This document shows, one piece after another, positions 7,795 through 16,383 of a stretch of 64,000 nucleotides of DNA. The notes under the pieces were generated by a model. The model was not told the DNA's origin. It searched no databases and saw nothing but the letters and a program-made list of their open reading frames with translations. Numbering within the stretch: position 1 is the first letter of the stretch; each line of letters begins with the position of its first letter. The DNA is from Streptomyces piniterrae. Its GTDB lineage: Bacteria; Actinomycetota; Actinomycetes; Streptomycetales; Streptomycetaceae. The stretch covers positions 1 to 64,000 of the forward strand of contig NZ_SUMB01000016.1 of the NCBI RefSeq assembly GCF_005048155.1. The letters run 5' to 3'. The position numbers and the translations under genes are program-made.

Positions 7795-8754
7795 TCAGTT
7801 GCCGCCCGGTGTCTTGGCCGGGTCGTCGCCCGCGGCGGCCGCGGTCTCGCTGTAGATGTCGGGCTCGAGGTAGATGACCCGGGCGATCGGGACCGCCTCG
7901 CGGATGCGGGCCTCGGCGGCGTTGATGGCGTCGGCGACCTGGGTGGCCGTGGCGTCGTGCCGGACCGCGATCTTGGCGGCGACCAGGAGTTCCTCGGGGC
8001 CGAGGTGGAGGGTGCGCATGTGGATGACGCGGGTGACGCCCTCGCCGTCGACGGCGGCGGTACGGATCTTGGCGACCTGCTCGGGGCCGGCGGCCTCGCC
8101 GAGCAGCAGCGACTTGGTCTCGGCGGCGAGGACCAGGGCGATCACCACGAGCAGTGCGCCGATGCACATGGTGCCGATGCCGTCCCAGACGCCGTCGCCG
8201 GTGATCAGGGTGATGCCGACGCCGCCGAGCGCGAGGACCAGGCCGACCAGTGCGCCGAAGTCCTCCAGCAGCACGACCGGCAGCTCGGGGGCCTTGGCGC
8301 GGCGGACGAACTGGGCCCAGGTCTGCTTGCCGCGCAGCTCGTTGGACTCCTTGATGGCCGTGCGGAAGGAGAAGCCCTCGGCGATGATCGCGAAGACCAG
8401 GACGCCGATCGGCCAGTACCAGTCCTCCAGCGGGTGCGGGTCGTGGATCTTCTCGTAGCCCTCGTAGAGCGCGAAGACGCCGCCGATGGTGAACAGGACG
8501 ATGGAGACCAGGAAGCCGTAGATGTAGCGTTCGCGGCCGTAGCCGAAGGGGTGTTCCTCGGTGGCGGCGCGCTTGGCCTTCTTGCCGCCGAGCAGCAGCA
8601 GGCCCTGGTTGCCGGAGTCCGCGACCGAGTGCACGCCTTCTGCCAGCATCGAGGACGAGCCACTGAAGGCGAAGGCCACGAACTTCGCTACGGCGATGGC
8701 CAGGTTGGCGCCCAGCGCCGCGACGATCGCCTTTGTCCCGCCTGATGCGCTCAT
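7795..8754 (-). CDS. Cation diffusion facilitator family transporter
   Basis: The 319-residue protein has the six-helix CDF layout: an N-terminal helix, then SSSMLAEGVHSVADSGNQ with the conserved metal-site His and Asp on helix 2, a HPFGYGRERY loop, further helices to about residue 220, and a C-terminal cytoplasmic dimerisation domain. CDF proteins export divalent cations such as Zn or Fe in exchange for protons. The helix 5 region reads VVLLEDFGALVG, like the SLC30A9/ZitB-distant branch, so the metal cannot be told from sequence. It is convergent with fruA across a strong terminator. Confidence 0.88.
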   Translation of the reverse strand: MSASGGTKAIVAALGANLAIAVAKFVAFAFSGSSSMLAEGVHSVADSGNQGLLLLGGKKAKRAATEEHPFGYGRERYIYGFLVSIVLFTIGGVFALYEGYEKIHDPHPLEDWYWPIGVLVFAIIAEGFSFRTAIKESNELRGKQTWAQFVRRAKAPELPVVLLEDFGALVGLVLALGGVGITLITGDGVWDGIGTMCIGALLVVIALVLAAETKSLLLGEAAGPEQVAKIRTAAVDGEGVTRVIHMRTLHLGPEELLVAAKIAVRHDATATQVADAINAAEARIREAVPIARVIYLEPDIYSETAAAAGDDPAKTPGGN

Positions 8755-8904
8755 AAGTGCCGCATGTCCCTTCCGTCGACCGGGCTTTACCGCCCCTTTA
8801 ATACTCTGCGGCGGTCATTCTTGCAGCCCGGCTCCGGGAGGCCGTCATGAGGCCGTCATGCGCCCGCCGTCGGGCCGCCTGCCGGGCCCGTACGGCGACC
8901 GTGC

Positions 8905-10146
8905 CTAGACGACGACCGTCGCCCGGAAGAGGGTGCCGTCCCCGGAGACCGTGATGTGTTCGCCCTCCCGTACAAAGGCCGACTCTCCGGGTGCCAGGGC
9001 CAGCTCGCCGACGCCGCCGGTGTCGTCGGCCTCGACGCTGCCGTTGACCGCGATGCCCTCCCGGGCCCGCAGCCGGACCGTGCCGGACGTGCAGAGCAGC
9101 ACCTGCGGCGCGCGGGCGGCGAGCGGGCGGGGGCTGCCGCCCGGGGCCAGGACGTAGCGGGAGAGCCGGAATTCGTCGATGGGGGTGTCGTAGACCTCTT
9201 CGGGGCCGTTGGCCTCGGGGCGCAGGACGCCGGGGTCGCCGGATGCGAAGCGGACGATCCGCAGCAGTTCGGGGACGTCGACGTGCTTGGGGGTGAGGCC
9301 GCAGCGCAGCACGTTGTCGGAGGTGGCCATCAGCTCGACGCCGAGGCCGTTGAGGTAGGCGTGCGGGATGCCGGCGCCGAGGAAGAGTGCCTCGCCGGGC
9401 TGCAGCCGTACGTAGTTGAGCAGCATGGCGGCGATGACGCCGGGGTCGCCCGGGTAGTGGTGGGCGATGCCGGCGTAGGCGGCGTAGGCGGCGGCGTGCG
9501 GGCCTTCCTCGGCGCTGAGGCGCTGGGCCGCGGCGGCGGCGCGTTCGACGGTTTCGGCGATCGCGTCGTGTTCGGCGGTGAGGACGGCGGTGAGGACCTC
9601 GCGCAGCGCGGACTCCTCGGGGCTGGCGCGCAGGATGTCGACATAGGGCTTGAGGCCGTCGACGCCGAGGGCCTCCAGGAGGTCGGCGGTCTCGGCGGGG
9701 TGCCGGAAGCCGCAGAGCCCGTCGAAGGGGGTGAGGGCGCAGATCAGTTCGGGCTTGTGGTTGGCGTCCTTGTAGTTGCGGTGGCCGGCGTCGATGGGGA
9801 CGCCCCGCCGCTCCTCGTCGGCGAAGCCTTCCCTGGCCTGGGCCAGGTCGGGGTGGACCTGGAGGGAGAGCGGTGAGCCGGCGGCGAGCAGTTTGAGCAG
9901 GAAGGGCAGCCGGGGGCCGAAGGCGCGGACGGCGTCGGCGCCCAGTTCGGTCTCCGGGGCGGCTTCGATCACGTCGGCCAGCGAGACCGGGCCCGCGCCG
10001 CGGTCGATGCGGGACGGGGCCCCGGGGTGGGCGCCCATCCACATCTCGGCCTGCGGTTCGCCGGTGGGTTCGACGCCGAGGAGTTCCGGGATGGCGGTGG
10101 TGGAGCCCCACGCGTAGGGGCGCACGGTGTTGGCGAGGCGGTCCAT
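8905..10146 (-). CDS. manA: Mannose-6-phosphate isomerase, class I
   Basis: The enzyme interconverts fructose 6-phosphate and mannose 6-phosphate, the entry to GDP-mannose. The 413-residue zinc cupin shows the type I signatures: YAWGSTTAIPELLG at the N-terminus, the metal site LQVHPD with KPELICALTPF further on, and YLNGLGVELMATSDN before the C-terminal cupin. It starts with ATG at 10146. It runs in the same direction as the SIS protein, the Trm112-like gene and manB, with gaps of 99, 74 and about 370 bases, so the mannose-phosphate genes form a loose cluster and possibly one or two transcripts. Confidence 0.95.
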   Translation of the reverse strand: MDRLANTVRPYAWGSTTAIPELLGVEPTGEPQAEMWMGAHPGAPSRIDRGAGPVSLADVIEAAPETELGADAVRAFGPRLPFLLKLLAAGSPLSLQVHPDLAQAREGFADEERRGVPIDAGHRNYKDANHKPELICALTPFDGLCGFRHPAETADLLEALGVDGLKPYVDILRASPEESALREVLTAVLTAEHDAIAETVERAAAAAQRLSAEEGPHAAAYAAYAGIAHHYPGDPGVIAAMLLNYVRLQPGEALFLGAGIPHAYLNGLGVELMATSDNVLRCGLTPKHVDVPELLRIVRFASGDPGVLRPEANGPEEVYDTPIDEFRLSRYVLAPGGSPRPLAARAPQVLLCTSGTVRLRAREGIAVNGSVEADDTGGVGELALAPGESAFVREGEHITVSGDGTLFRATVVV

Positions 10147-10245
10147 GGGGCTGCTGCTTCCTGACGTGTGGCTAGGCGGGTTTCAGGTGGTGCCGCGGGG
10201 TGCCCCTGGTGTTCGGGGGCGTGTCGCGGTACCGGATCCCCATGA

Positions 10246-11385
10246 TCACTCGGTGTCGGCGAGCGCCAGGTAAACGGCGGCGAAATCTGTGATGGCGAGC
10301 AGTTCCGTGGCGCTTTCCAGTTCGCTGCCGCTCTCCGGTTCGAGCTCGCTGAGGGCGGTCTCGCACTCGTTGGCGAGGGTGTTGGCGGCGCGGGTGGCGG
10401 ACAGCGGGCCCGGTTCGCGCCGGTCGCGCAGCAGCAGGATCCTGGCGTGCAGCGCGGCGGGCTGCTCGACGCGGTCGCGGAAGAAGTCGTCCGGGTCGGC
10501 GCCGGCGGCCAGCGAGCCGGACAGCAGCGGGCGGTGGGTGGTGAGCGCCTCGGGCAGTTCGGCGACGAGCGCGGGGATGCCGGCCAGTCCGGCGAGGACG
10601 GTCGCGAAGTGCCGGCCGACGGCTCCGGCGATGGTGCCTTCCGTCCAGATCAGGGGAAGCGCCTCGGCGAGATCGGCGGCCAGTGCCTTGGCCGGGTTGG
10701 TGTACGTGGCGACCGCCGGGCCGCAGCGCTGGGCGAGCTGGTCGAGGCGGTCGGCGAGGTGGTTGAGCACTTCGGGTGGCGCGGTGAGCAGCCCGATCCG
10801 GTCGGCGAGCGCCAGGATCGGGATGAGCAGCGACCAGAGGGTGCCGGGGGCGGCGGGGGGCGCGCCCTCGACGTCGAATTCGGAGTCGTACGGGGTGGTC
10901 GCCAGCGGGACGGCGAGGCCGCGGGCCTGGACGACGGCTTCGGCGAGCGGGCCGCCGCCCGGGGTGACGCCGACGACGGCGCAGCCGCGGCGGTAGGCCT
11001 GCTCGACCAGCTCGGCGAGGCCGGGGTCGGAGCCGTCGGGGCCGGCGAGCAGCAGCAGGTCCAGGGGGCCCGTCCAGCCGGGCAGCGTCCAGCGCAGGGC
11101 CCCGGGGAGCGGGGCGACGCCGGTGGGCGGGATGAGGGTGACCGGGCAGCTGCCGCCGCCGAGCGCGCCGATGAGTTCGGCGATGCAGGCGGCGGCGGGG
11201 CCCGGTCCGGCGACGAGGACGGAGCGGGGCCGTCCGTCGGGCGTCAGGCCGGGGATGCCGGCGTCGACGGCGCTGCGGGCGGCCGTACGGACTCGGGCGC
11301 CGGATTCGGCGACGCCGCGCAGCAGCCCGAATCGGTCGGCGCCGGCCAGCGCCTCAGGGGTGTCGAGGAGTGACTCGTCGAGCAT
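10246..11385 (-). CDS. SIS-domain phosphosugar isomerase-like protein
   Basis: This 379-residue cytosolic protein resembles actinobacterial relatives of bifunctional phosphoglucose/phosphomannose isomerases. A SIS-like Rossmann part (about residues 50-170) has VLVAGPGPAAACIAELIGAL and DLLLLAGPDGSDPGLAELVEQA. The C-terminal part (about 200-330) has TNPAKALAADLAEALPLIWTE, typical of the PGI/PMI C-terminal domain. Its place between manA and manB supports a role with hexose phosphates. Activity is not established, and it could be a regulatory paralogue. It starts at ATG 11385. Confidence 0.75.
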   Translation of the reverse strand: MLDESLLDTPEALAGADRFGLLRGVAESGARVRTAARSAVDAGIPGLTPDGRPRSVLVAGPGPAAACIAELIGALGGGSCPVTLIPPTGVAPLPGALRWTLPGWTGPLDLLLLAGPDGSDPGLAELVEQAYRRGCAVVGVTPGGGPLAEAVVQARGLAVPLATTPYDSEFDVEGAPPAAPGTLWSLLIPILALADRIGLLTAPPEVLNHLADRLDQLAQRCGPAVATYTNPAKALAADLAEALPLIWTEGTIAGAVGRHFATVLAGLAGIPALVAELPEALTTHRPLLSGSLAAGADPDDFFRDRVEQPAALHARILLLRDRREPGPLSATRAANTLANECETALSELEPESGSELESATELLAITDFAAVYLALADTE

Positions 11386-11459
11386 GGGGCGCGGCCTCCG
11401 ATCGCCGGTACGGGCGGGGGAACGCCGGGCGGTGCCGGGGCGGGCCCGGCGGCGCCCGG

Positions 11460-11642
11460 TCAGGCGGGGCGGCGGGCCTCGTCCACGAGGAGCACGGGGA
11501 TGCCGTCCCGGACGGGGTAGGCGAGTCCGCAGTCCGCGGAGGTGCAGGTCAGCTCGGCGGGGTCAGCCGCGGTGCGGTCCTCAAGCGGGGCGTGGCACGC
11601 CGGGCAGGCGAGGATCTCGATCAGGCTGGCTTCGACCGGCAT
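11460..11642 (-). CDS. Trm112 family zinc-ribbon protein
   Basis: A 60-residue protein with ILACPACHAPL near the N-terminus and a second pair TCTSADCGLAYPVRDGIPVLL. This matches the bacterial Trm112/UPF0434 family, with Cys pairs likely to bind zinc. In eukaryotes Trm112 activates methyltransferases; in bacteria the role is unknown, although the YPVRDGIPVLL tail is nearly invariant. It starts with ATG at 11642 and lies between the SIS protein and manB on the same strand, a fixed order in streptomycetes as I recall it. Confidence 0.88.
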   Translation of the reverse strand: MPVEASLIEILACPACHAPLEDRTAADPAELTCTSADCGLAYPVRDGIPVLLVDEARRPA

Positions 11643-12009
11643 GGAGGCTGCTCCTTCGGGTGGTTGCGGCGTGGCCAGCGTACCGCCGGACGGGGGGCGG
11701 GGGCCTGCTCAACGGTGGATGGCGGGTGGGGGCGGGGGCCGGACGGGGGCCGGATGGCGGCCCGGGCGTGGGCCGTGGGTGGCCGGTCGCCGGTGACCAC
11801 CGGCCGTGGTCGGTGACCGGTGGTCGGTGGTCGGCGGCGGCTCGTGACCAGTGGTTGGTCCAGTGGTTGGTCCAGTGGTTGGTGGACCAATGGGGTTATG
11901 GACCGGTGGTCGGTGCCCGGTTGGTTGACCAGTGCCCGGTCGGTTGACCAATTGCCGGGCCTGTGGACCAGTGGCCGGGGCCCGTGGTCCACCGACCCGG
12001 CATCCGTGG
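11643..12009. repeat. Low-complexity GGT/GACCA repeat region upstream of the Trm112-like gene
   Basis: No gene is supported in these 367 bases. Three perfect tandem copies of CCAGTGGTTGGT occupy 11848-11859, 11860-11871 and 11872-11883. Around them, from about 11760 to 12000, degenerate variants such as GGTGGTCGGT and GGTTGACCAGTGCCC keep recurring. TGGTCCA/TGGACCA pairs give many weak inverted repeats. Base use is unlike that of the flanking genes (GGT-rich on one strand). It separates manB from the Trm112-like gene. Confidence 0.75.
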
Positions 12010-13368
12010 TCAGCCGCGGATGATCGTCAGCGCTTCGTCCCGGACCCGGTCGACGGCGGCGGTGTCCCGGGCCTCGACGTTCAGCCGCAGCAGCGGCTCC
12101 GTGTTCGACGGGCGCACGTTGAACCACCAGTCGCCGGCGGTGACCGTCAGGCCGTCCAGCTCGTCGAGGGCGATGCCCTCGCGGCCTTCGTACGCGGCCT
12201 TGATCGCGGCCATCCGGCCCGTCTGGTCGTCCACGGTGCTGTTGATCTCGCCGGAGGCCGCGTACCGGTCGTACTGCGCGACCAGCTCCGACAGCGGTCC
12301 CTGCTGTCCGCCGAGGGCCGCCAGCACATGCATCGCGGCGAGCATCCCGGTGTCGGCGTTCCAGAAGTCGCGGAAGTAGTAGTGCGCGGAGTGCTCGCCG
12401 CCGAAGATCGCGCCGGTCTTCGCCATCTCCTCCTTGATGAAGGAGTGGCCGACGCGGGTACGGACGGGGGTGCCGCCGTTCTCCTTGACGACCTCCGGTA
12501 CCGACCAGGAGGTGATGCAGTTGTGGATGATCGTGCCGCCGGGGTGCTTGGCGAGCTCACGGGCGGCGACCAGGGCGGTGATCGCGGACGGCGAGACCGG
12601 GTCGCCGTTCTGGTCGACGACGAAGCAGCGGTCGGCGTCGCCGTCGAAGGCCAGGCCGAGGTCCGCGCCGGTCTCGCGCACCCGCGCCTGGAGGTCGACG
12701 ATGTTCTTCGGGTCCAGCGGGTTGGCCTCGTGGTTGGGGAACGAGCCGTCCAACTCGAAGTACATCGCGTCGAGTTCGAGCGGCAGGCCCTCGAAGACGG
12801 TCGGTACGGTGTGGCCGCCCATGCCGTTGCCCGCGTCCACCACGACCTTCAGCGGCCGGATGCCGCTCAGGTCCACCAGCCCGCGCAGGTGGGCGGCGTA
12901 GTCGCCGAGGACGTCGCGCTGGGTGATGGTGCCGGGCTTCGGCGCCGGCTCCGGGGCGCCCTGGTCCGACCAGCGCTCGACGAGCGCGCGGATATCGGCC
13001 AGACCGGTGTCCTGGCCGACCGGCGCGGCGCCCGCCCGGCACATCTTGATGCCGTTGTACTGGGCCGGGTTGTGCGAGGCGGTGAACATCGCGCCGGGCA
13101 GGGAGTGCGCCCCGCTGGCGAAGTACAGCTCGTCGGTGGAGCAGAGGCCGATCTCGGTGACGTCGACTCCGCGGGCCGCGGCGCCGCGTGCGAAGGCGCG
13201 CGCCAGGCCGGGGGACGAGGGACGCATGTCGTGCCCGGTCACGATCGCGGACGCGTCGGTGACCTCGGCGAAGGCCGCGCCGAACAGTTCCGCGAGCGGC
13301 TCGTCCCACTGTGTCGGGACGACGCCGCGTACGTCGTACGCCTTGACGATCTGCGACAGGTCGGTCAC
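12010..13368 (-). CDS. manB: Phosphomannomutase/phosphoglucomutase
   Basis: The enzyme converts mannose 6-phosphate to mannose 1-phosphate, and often glucose phosphates too, on the way to GDP-mannose. All alpha-D-phosphohexomutase signatures are present in its 452 residues: the phosphoserine loop FTASHNPAQYNG (Ser98), the Mg site DGDADR (residues 242-247), the sugar-binding GEHSAHYYFRD, and a C-terminal phosphate loop region VRPSNTEPLLRLNVEA. It starts with GTG at 13368. With manA upstream in the cluster and a manC-like gene at 25.4 kb it completes the GDP-mannose route. Confidence 0.95.
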   Translation of the reverse strand: MTDLSQIVKAYDVRGVVPTQWDEPLAELFGAAFAEVTDASAIVTGHDMRPSSPGLARAFARGAAARGVDVTEIGLCSTDELYFASGAHSLPGAMFTASHNPAQYNGIKMCRAGAAPVGQDTGLADIRALVERWSDQGAPEPAPKPGTITQRDVLGDYAAHLRGLVDLSGIRPLKVVVDAGNGMGGHTVPTVFEGLPLELDAMYFELDGSFPNHEANPLDPKNIVDLQARVRETGADLGLAFDGDADRCFVVDQNGDPVSPSAITALVAARELAKHPGGTIIHNCITSWSVPEVVKENGGTPVRTRVGHSFIKEEMAKTGAIFGGEHSAHYYFRDFWNADTGMLAAMHVLAALGGQQGPLSELVAQYDRYAASGEINSTVDDQTGRMAAIKAAYEGREGIALDELDGLTVTAGDWWFNVRPSNTEPLLRLNVEARDTAAVDRVRDEALTIIRG

Positions 13369-13540
13369 AAGCCAGCCCTCCTGGGGGTCTTTGTGGGGTA
13401 CCCAACGTAGCGGGTTCGCTGCGCCCGGCCCGCGCCGGTGGGGGGTGGGCGTTCGTCGCCGGGAGACCCGCCGTTTCAGCTGCGGAAGGCGTTGTGGAGA
13501 GGCCCGCGGGGGCGGGCGCCGGGAGCCGGCAGAGCGGTGG

Positions 13541-13924
13541 TCAGGAGTCCGGCGAGCGGAGCACCCTGAGGTGGCCGCGGCGGGCCACCTCCATGGGCTG
13601 GGAGTCGCTGCCGCCCGACGGGCCGCCGCCGGCGCCTGCCGCGCGCTCCTGGGGGCGGGCGGCCTCGCGCACCGCGTTGGCGAGGGCTTCGAGGTCGTCG
13701 CCGCTGGGGCGGGCCGGGCCCGATTCGAGGGCGAGGCGGACGACTTCCCAGCCGCGCGGGGCGGTCAGGCGCTCGGAGTGCTCGGCGCACAGGTCGTAGC
13801 AGTGCGGTTCGGCGTAGGTGGCGAGCGGTCCGAGCACAGCGGTCGAGTCCGCATAGACGTACGTCAGCGTTGCGACGGCGGGGCGGCCGCACGCAGTGCG
13901 CGAACAGCGACGTACAGGGCTCAC
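13541..13924 (-). CDS. DUF3499 family protein
   Basis: A 127-residue actinobacterial protein whose N-terminal half is the conserved DUF3499 unit. Cys7, Cys12, Cys42 and Cys46 (RRCSRTACGRPAV and PHCYDLCAEH) form a probable zinc site. The C-terminal half is low-complexity Gly/Ser-rich and ends RRGHLRVLRSPDS. I chose GTG at 13924 because conservation begins with SPVRRCSRT; the open frame continues 33 residues upstream with no family likeness. It is divergent from the zincin-like gene and upstream of manB on the same strand. The function is unknown. Confidence 0.85.
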   Translation of the reverse strand: MSPVRRCSRTACGRPAVATLTYVYADSTAVLGPLATYAEPHCYDLCAEHSERLTAPRGWEVVRLALESGPARPSGDDLEALANAVREAARPQERAAGAGGGPSGGSDSQPMEVARRGHLRVLRSPDS

Positions 13925-14254
13925 GACGTTGGACGGTACCGCACTCTTGAGCGGGCCGCGACGACTCTCCCCCGGCTCACCCAACCGTGTCGTCCCACTT
14001 CGTCCGATGCGTCTGACCTGCACCCGCTCGACCTGACCTGCGACGCGCGGGGCGCATGGGGCGGTGGGTGGCGAGGTTTCCCGTCACGGACTCGTCATCA
14101 GTCGGCGCATTTCATGTCATTCCGCGGGAGATCCACGATCTGATGCGGGGATGCAAACGAACGCAACGCGGGCCGGAGCGGTCACTCGGCGACATGGCGC
14201 GGATTGCCGCGCTCGGCGGTGCGCGCCATCCCTCGACGGTTACGCTCGATGCTG
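13925..14254. other. Divergent spacer between DUF3499 and zincin-like genes
   Basis: These 330 bases are non-coding as far as I can see. They contain a repeated CTCGACCTGACCTGC / GTCTGACCTGC theme near 14015-14043 but no clear -35/-10 pair on either strand. Confidence 0.4.
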
Positions 14255-14713
14255 ATGGACACGCCCGTACCGCCCCGACCGACGGAGCCGCGAATCCGCC
14301 GCCGCGACCGCCATGGCCGTGGCATGCGCGGCCCGATCGCGCCTCCTCAGGTGCCGCTGTCGGTGACCCGCGCCGACGCCTTCGTGGATCTTGTGTATGA
14401 CTCCCGGGACCGTCTGGAGCGGCGCTGGCCGCAGCTCTCGGAGGTCGACTTCCTGATCATCGAGGTGCCCGGCTTCGGGCGGGACGACGGTCCCGGGCAC
14501 GACGCGGACGACGGGACCGTGCCGCTGGGCCGGGTGCTGCCGGCCGCCGGCGGACATCGCGACCGGATCGTGATCTACCGCCGGCCGGTGGAGATCCGCA
14601 CCAAGAGCCGCGACGAACGCGCGCTGCTGGTCCACGAGGTCGTCGTGGAGCAGGTCGCCGAACTCCTCGGCCTGGCACCGGAGTCGGTGGATCCCCGGTA
14701 CGGGCAGGACTGA
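14255..14713 (+). CDS. Metallopeptidase-like (Zincin_1/DUF1025) protein with altered motif
   Basis: The 152-residue protein matches the actinobacterial 'metallopeptidase family' of single-domain zincins. It has FVDLVYDSRDRLERRWPQL, an internal FLIIEVPGFG strand, IVIYRRPVEIRTKS and a final helix LLVHEVVVEQVAELLG. In true family members this helix holds HExxH; here it reads HEVVVEQ, so the second His is missing. The N-terminus is a basic, proline-rich arm. ATG at 14255 and ATG at 14249 are equally possible starts. It sits between DUF3499 and DUF5719, as in other streptomycetes as I recall. Proteolytic activity is doubtful. Confidence 0.75.
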   Translation: MDTPVPPRPTEPRIRRRDRHGRGMRGPIAPPQVPLSVTRADAFVDLVYDSRDRLERRWPQLSEVDFLIIEVPGFGRDDGPGHDADDGTVPLGRVLPAAGGHRDRIVIYRRPVEIRTKSRDERALLVHEVVVEQVAELLGLAPESVDPRYGQD

Positions 14714-14778
14714 GGGTGCCGGCGCGGCCGGCGGGTGGCCGTTTTTCGCGTCTGCCCGCCCGTCGGCCGTGGTTGTCC

Positions 14779-16383
14779 TCAGCCCGTGAGCAGCGACAGG
14801 TCCTGTCCCGCCGTCGGGACGACCACGGAGCCGCGGTCGTCGGGCAGCGGCTGGACGGTGAAGGCCGGGATGCCGCCCTGCGGCAGTGCCAGCATGCGGG
14901 CCGCGTAGACCGGGCCGCTGCCCTGCTGCGGCTCGACGGTCAGCGCGTAGGAGCCTTTGAGGCCCTCGGGGCGCGGGGGTTCGACGGCCATCGTGGTGCC
15001 GCCCTTGACCGTGTACGTCTTGGTGACCGGGGTGCCGCCGCCGCTGCCGGCGGACGCGGTGACCTTGACCTTGGCGTCCTTGCCCTTCTCGGGGGCGACC
15101 AGCGAGAGGGTGCTGCCCTTGGCGCGGTTGTCGGCGGCCGTGGCGCGGGTCTCGACCGGGCGGCTGGCGGGGATGAACGCCATCTCCTGCTTGTCGCCCT
15201 TGCCGCGGGTGACCCGCAGCGCGGCCGCCACCGGGGCCTTGGAGCCGTCGGCGGGCGTCAGCACCAGTGAGCCGGCCTCGCCCTTGGTGATGTCCTTGAG
15301 GTCGACGGCCGTGGTCATACCGCTCTTGACGTGCAGTGTTTCCAGGCCGGCGGGGGTGATGAGACCGGTGGGGGTGGCCAGCCGCACGTTCAGGTCGGCG
15401 TCCGATTCGCCGGGAGCGACGGCAACCAGCCGGACCGAGGTGGCGTCGGCCGGGATGCCGGGCAGCAGCACGCTCGGCGACGGATCGGCGGAGGCCGGCA
15501 GCCAGTCGCTGCCGAGCTTGGCATCGGCGGCCTGGACCGAGGCGCCGACCCGGCCCTCCCGGGCGCTGACATGCAGCGCCACATTGGTGGTCGGGGTGCC
15601 GATGAGGGTGGAGAGCAGGACCGGGACCGTGGTGTGCGGGGGTACGGCGATGTTCTCGCCGGCCGGCGCCTCCAACGGGCCGTCCTTGCCGTGCAGTTCG
15701 AGGTCGACAACGGCCTGGGTCGAGTCGGGGTTGGTCAGGTGGACGTAGTCCTGGCGGTCCCGGTCGGTGCTGACGCCGGGGAACCAGAAGGTGGTGTCGG
15801 GCGCGGCGCAGGTCAGGCCGAGCAGTCCGCGGCCGGTGCCGGCGGCGACGGAGGTGGTCTGCTGGACGGTCCAGCCGGGCGCCAGGGCGCCGTCGGCGGT
15901 GCCGACGAGTGCGGGGGCGCCGGAGCCGCCGGCCGTGGCGGTGACGGGCTTCCCGGCCCCCTGGAGGGGCACGACGGGCTTGTTGTCGCGCGGCGGGACG
16001 ACCTGGCTGGCGGCGTCGTCAGCGGCGGCCTCGGCGTTCCCGGACTTCTTGTCCTTGCCGTCCTTGCCCTTGCCGTTCCCCTTGTCGCCCTTGTCGTCCG
16101 TGTCGCCGGTGTCCTTGAGGGTGCTCGCGGGGAGCAGCTGGGCGGTGCCCTTCTTGGCCGCGCCGGCGACCGCGCCCTTGGGGGCGAAGGCGGTGTACGT
16201 CGTCTCGCCGACCTCCGAGGACGTCGGGGCCGGGCAGAGCAGCGCGGAGCGCTGGACGGGCATCCGGGTGCCGGCGCCGGCGGCGTCCTGTGCTTCGCCG
16301 CCCGGGGCCGCGAGGGCGGCGACACCGGTGACGGCGGCGAGCGCGACGGCCGCGCCGGTCAGGGACATCATGGTGCGCTTCAC
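14779..16383 (-). CDS. DUF5719 family secreted or membrane-anchored protein
   Basis: A 534-residue actinobacterial protein. It has a signal/anchor helix at residues 7-28, then a low-complexity Lys/Gly/Asp linker around 85-120 and a large beta-rich extracytoplasmic domain that holds the conserved VSTDRDRQDYVHLTNPDSTQA stretch. It is translated from GTG at 16383, whose TGA overlap with the upstream glycosyltransferase gene (stop at 16380) means translational coupling. The partner is a membrane glycosyltransferase with a large extracytoplasmic part, so an envelope role is likely. The biochemical function is unknown. Confidence 0.85.
   Translation of the reverse strand: MKRTMMSLTGAAVALAAVTGVAALAAPGGEAQDAAGAGTRMPVQRSALLCPAPTSSEVGETTYTAFAPKGAVAGAAKKGTAQLLPASTLKDTGDTDDKGDKGNGKGKDGKDKKSGNAEAAADDAASQVVPPRDNKPVVPLQGAGKPVTATAGGSGAPALVGTADGALAPGWTVQQTTSVAAGTGRGLLGLTCAAPDTTFWFPGVSTDRDRQDYVHLTNPDSTQAVVDLELHGKDGPLEAPAGENIAVPPHTTVPVLLSTLIGTPTTNVALHVSAREGRVGASVQAADAKLGSDWLPASADPSPSVLLPGIPADATSVRLVAVAPGESDADLNVRLATPTGLITPAGLETLHVKSGMTTAVDLKDITKGEAGSLVLTPADGSKAPVAAALRVTRGKGDKQEMAFIPASRPVETRATAADNRAKGSTLSLVAPEKGKDAKVKVTASAGSGGGTPVTKTYTVKGGTTMAVEPPRPEGLKGSYALTVEPQQGSGPVYAARMLALPQGGIPAFTVQPLPDDRGSVVVPTAGQDLSLLTG

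Noticed and set aside
10246..11385. Assignment as pgi or as pmi
   Set aside because: Only the general SIS and C-terminal features are visible; catalytic residues for one specific isomerase could not be verified.
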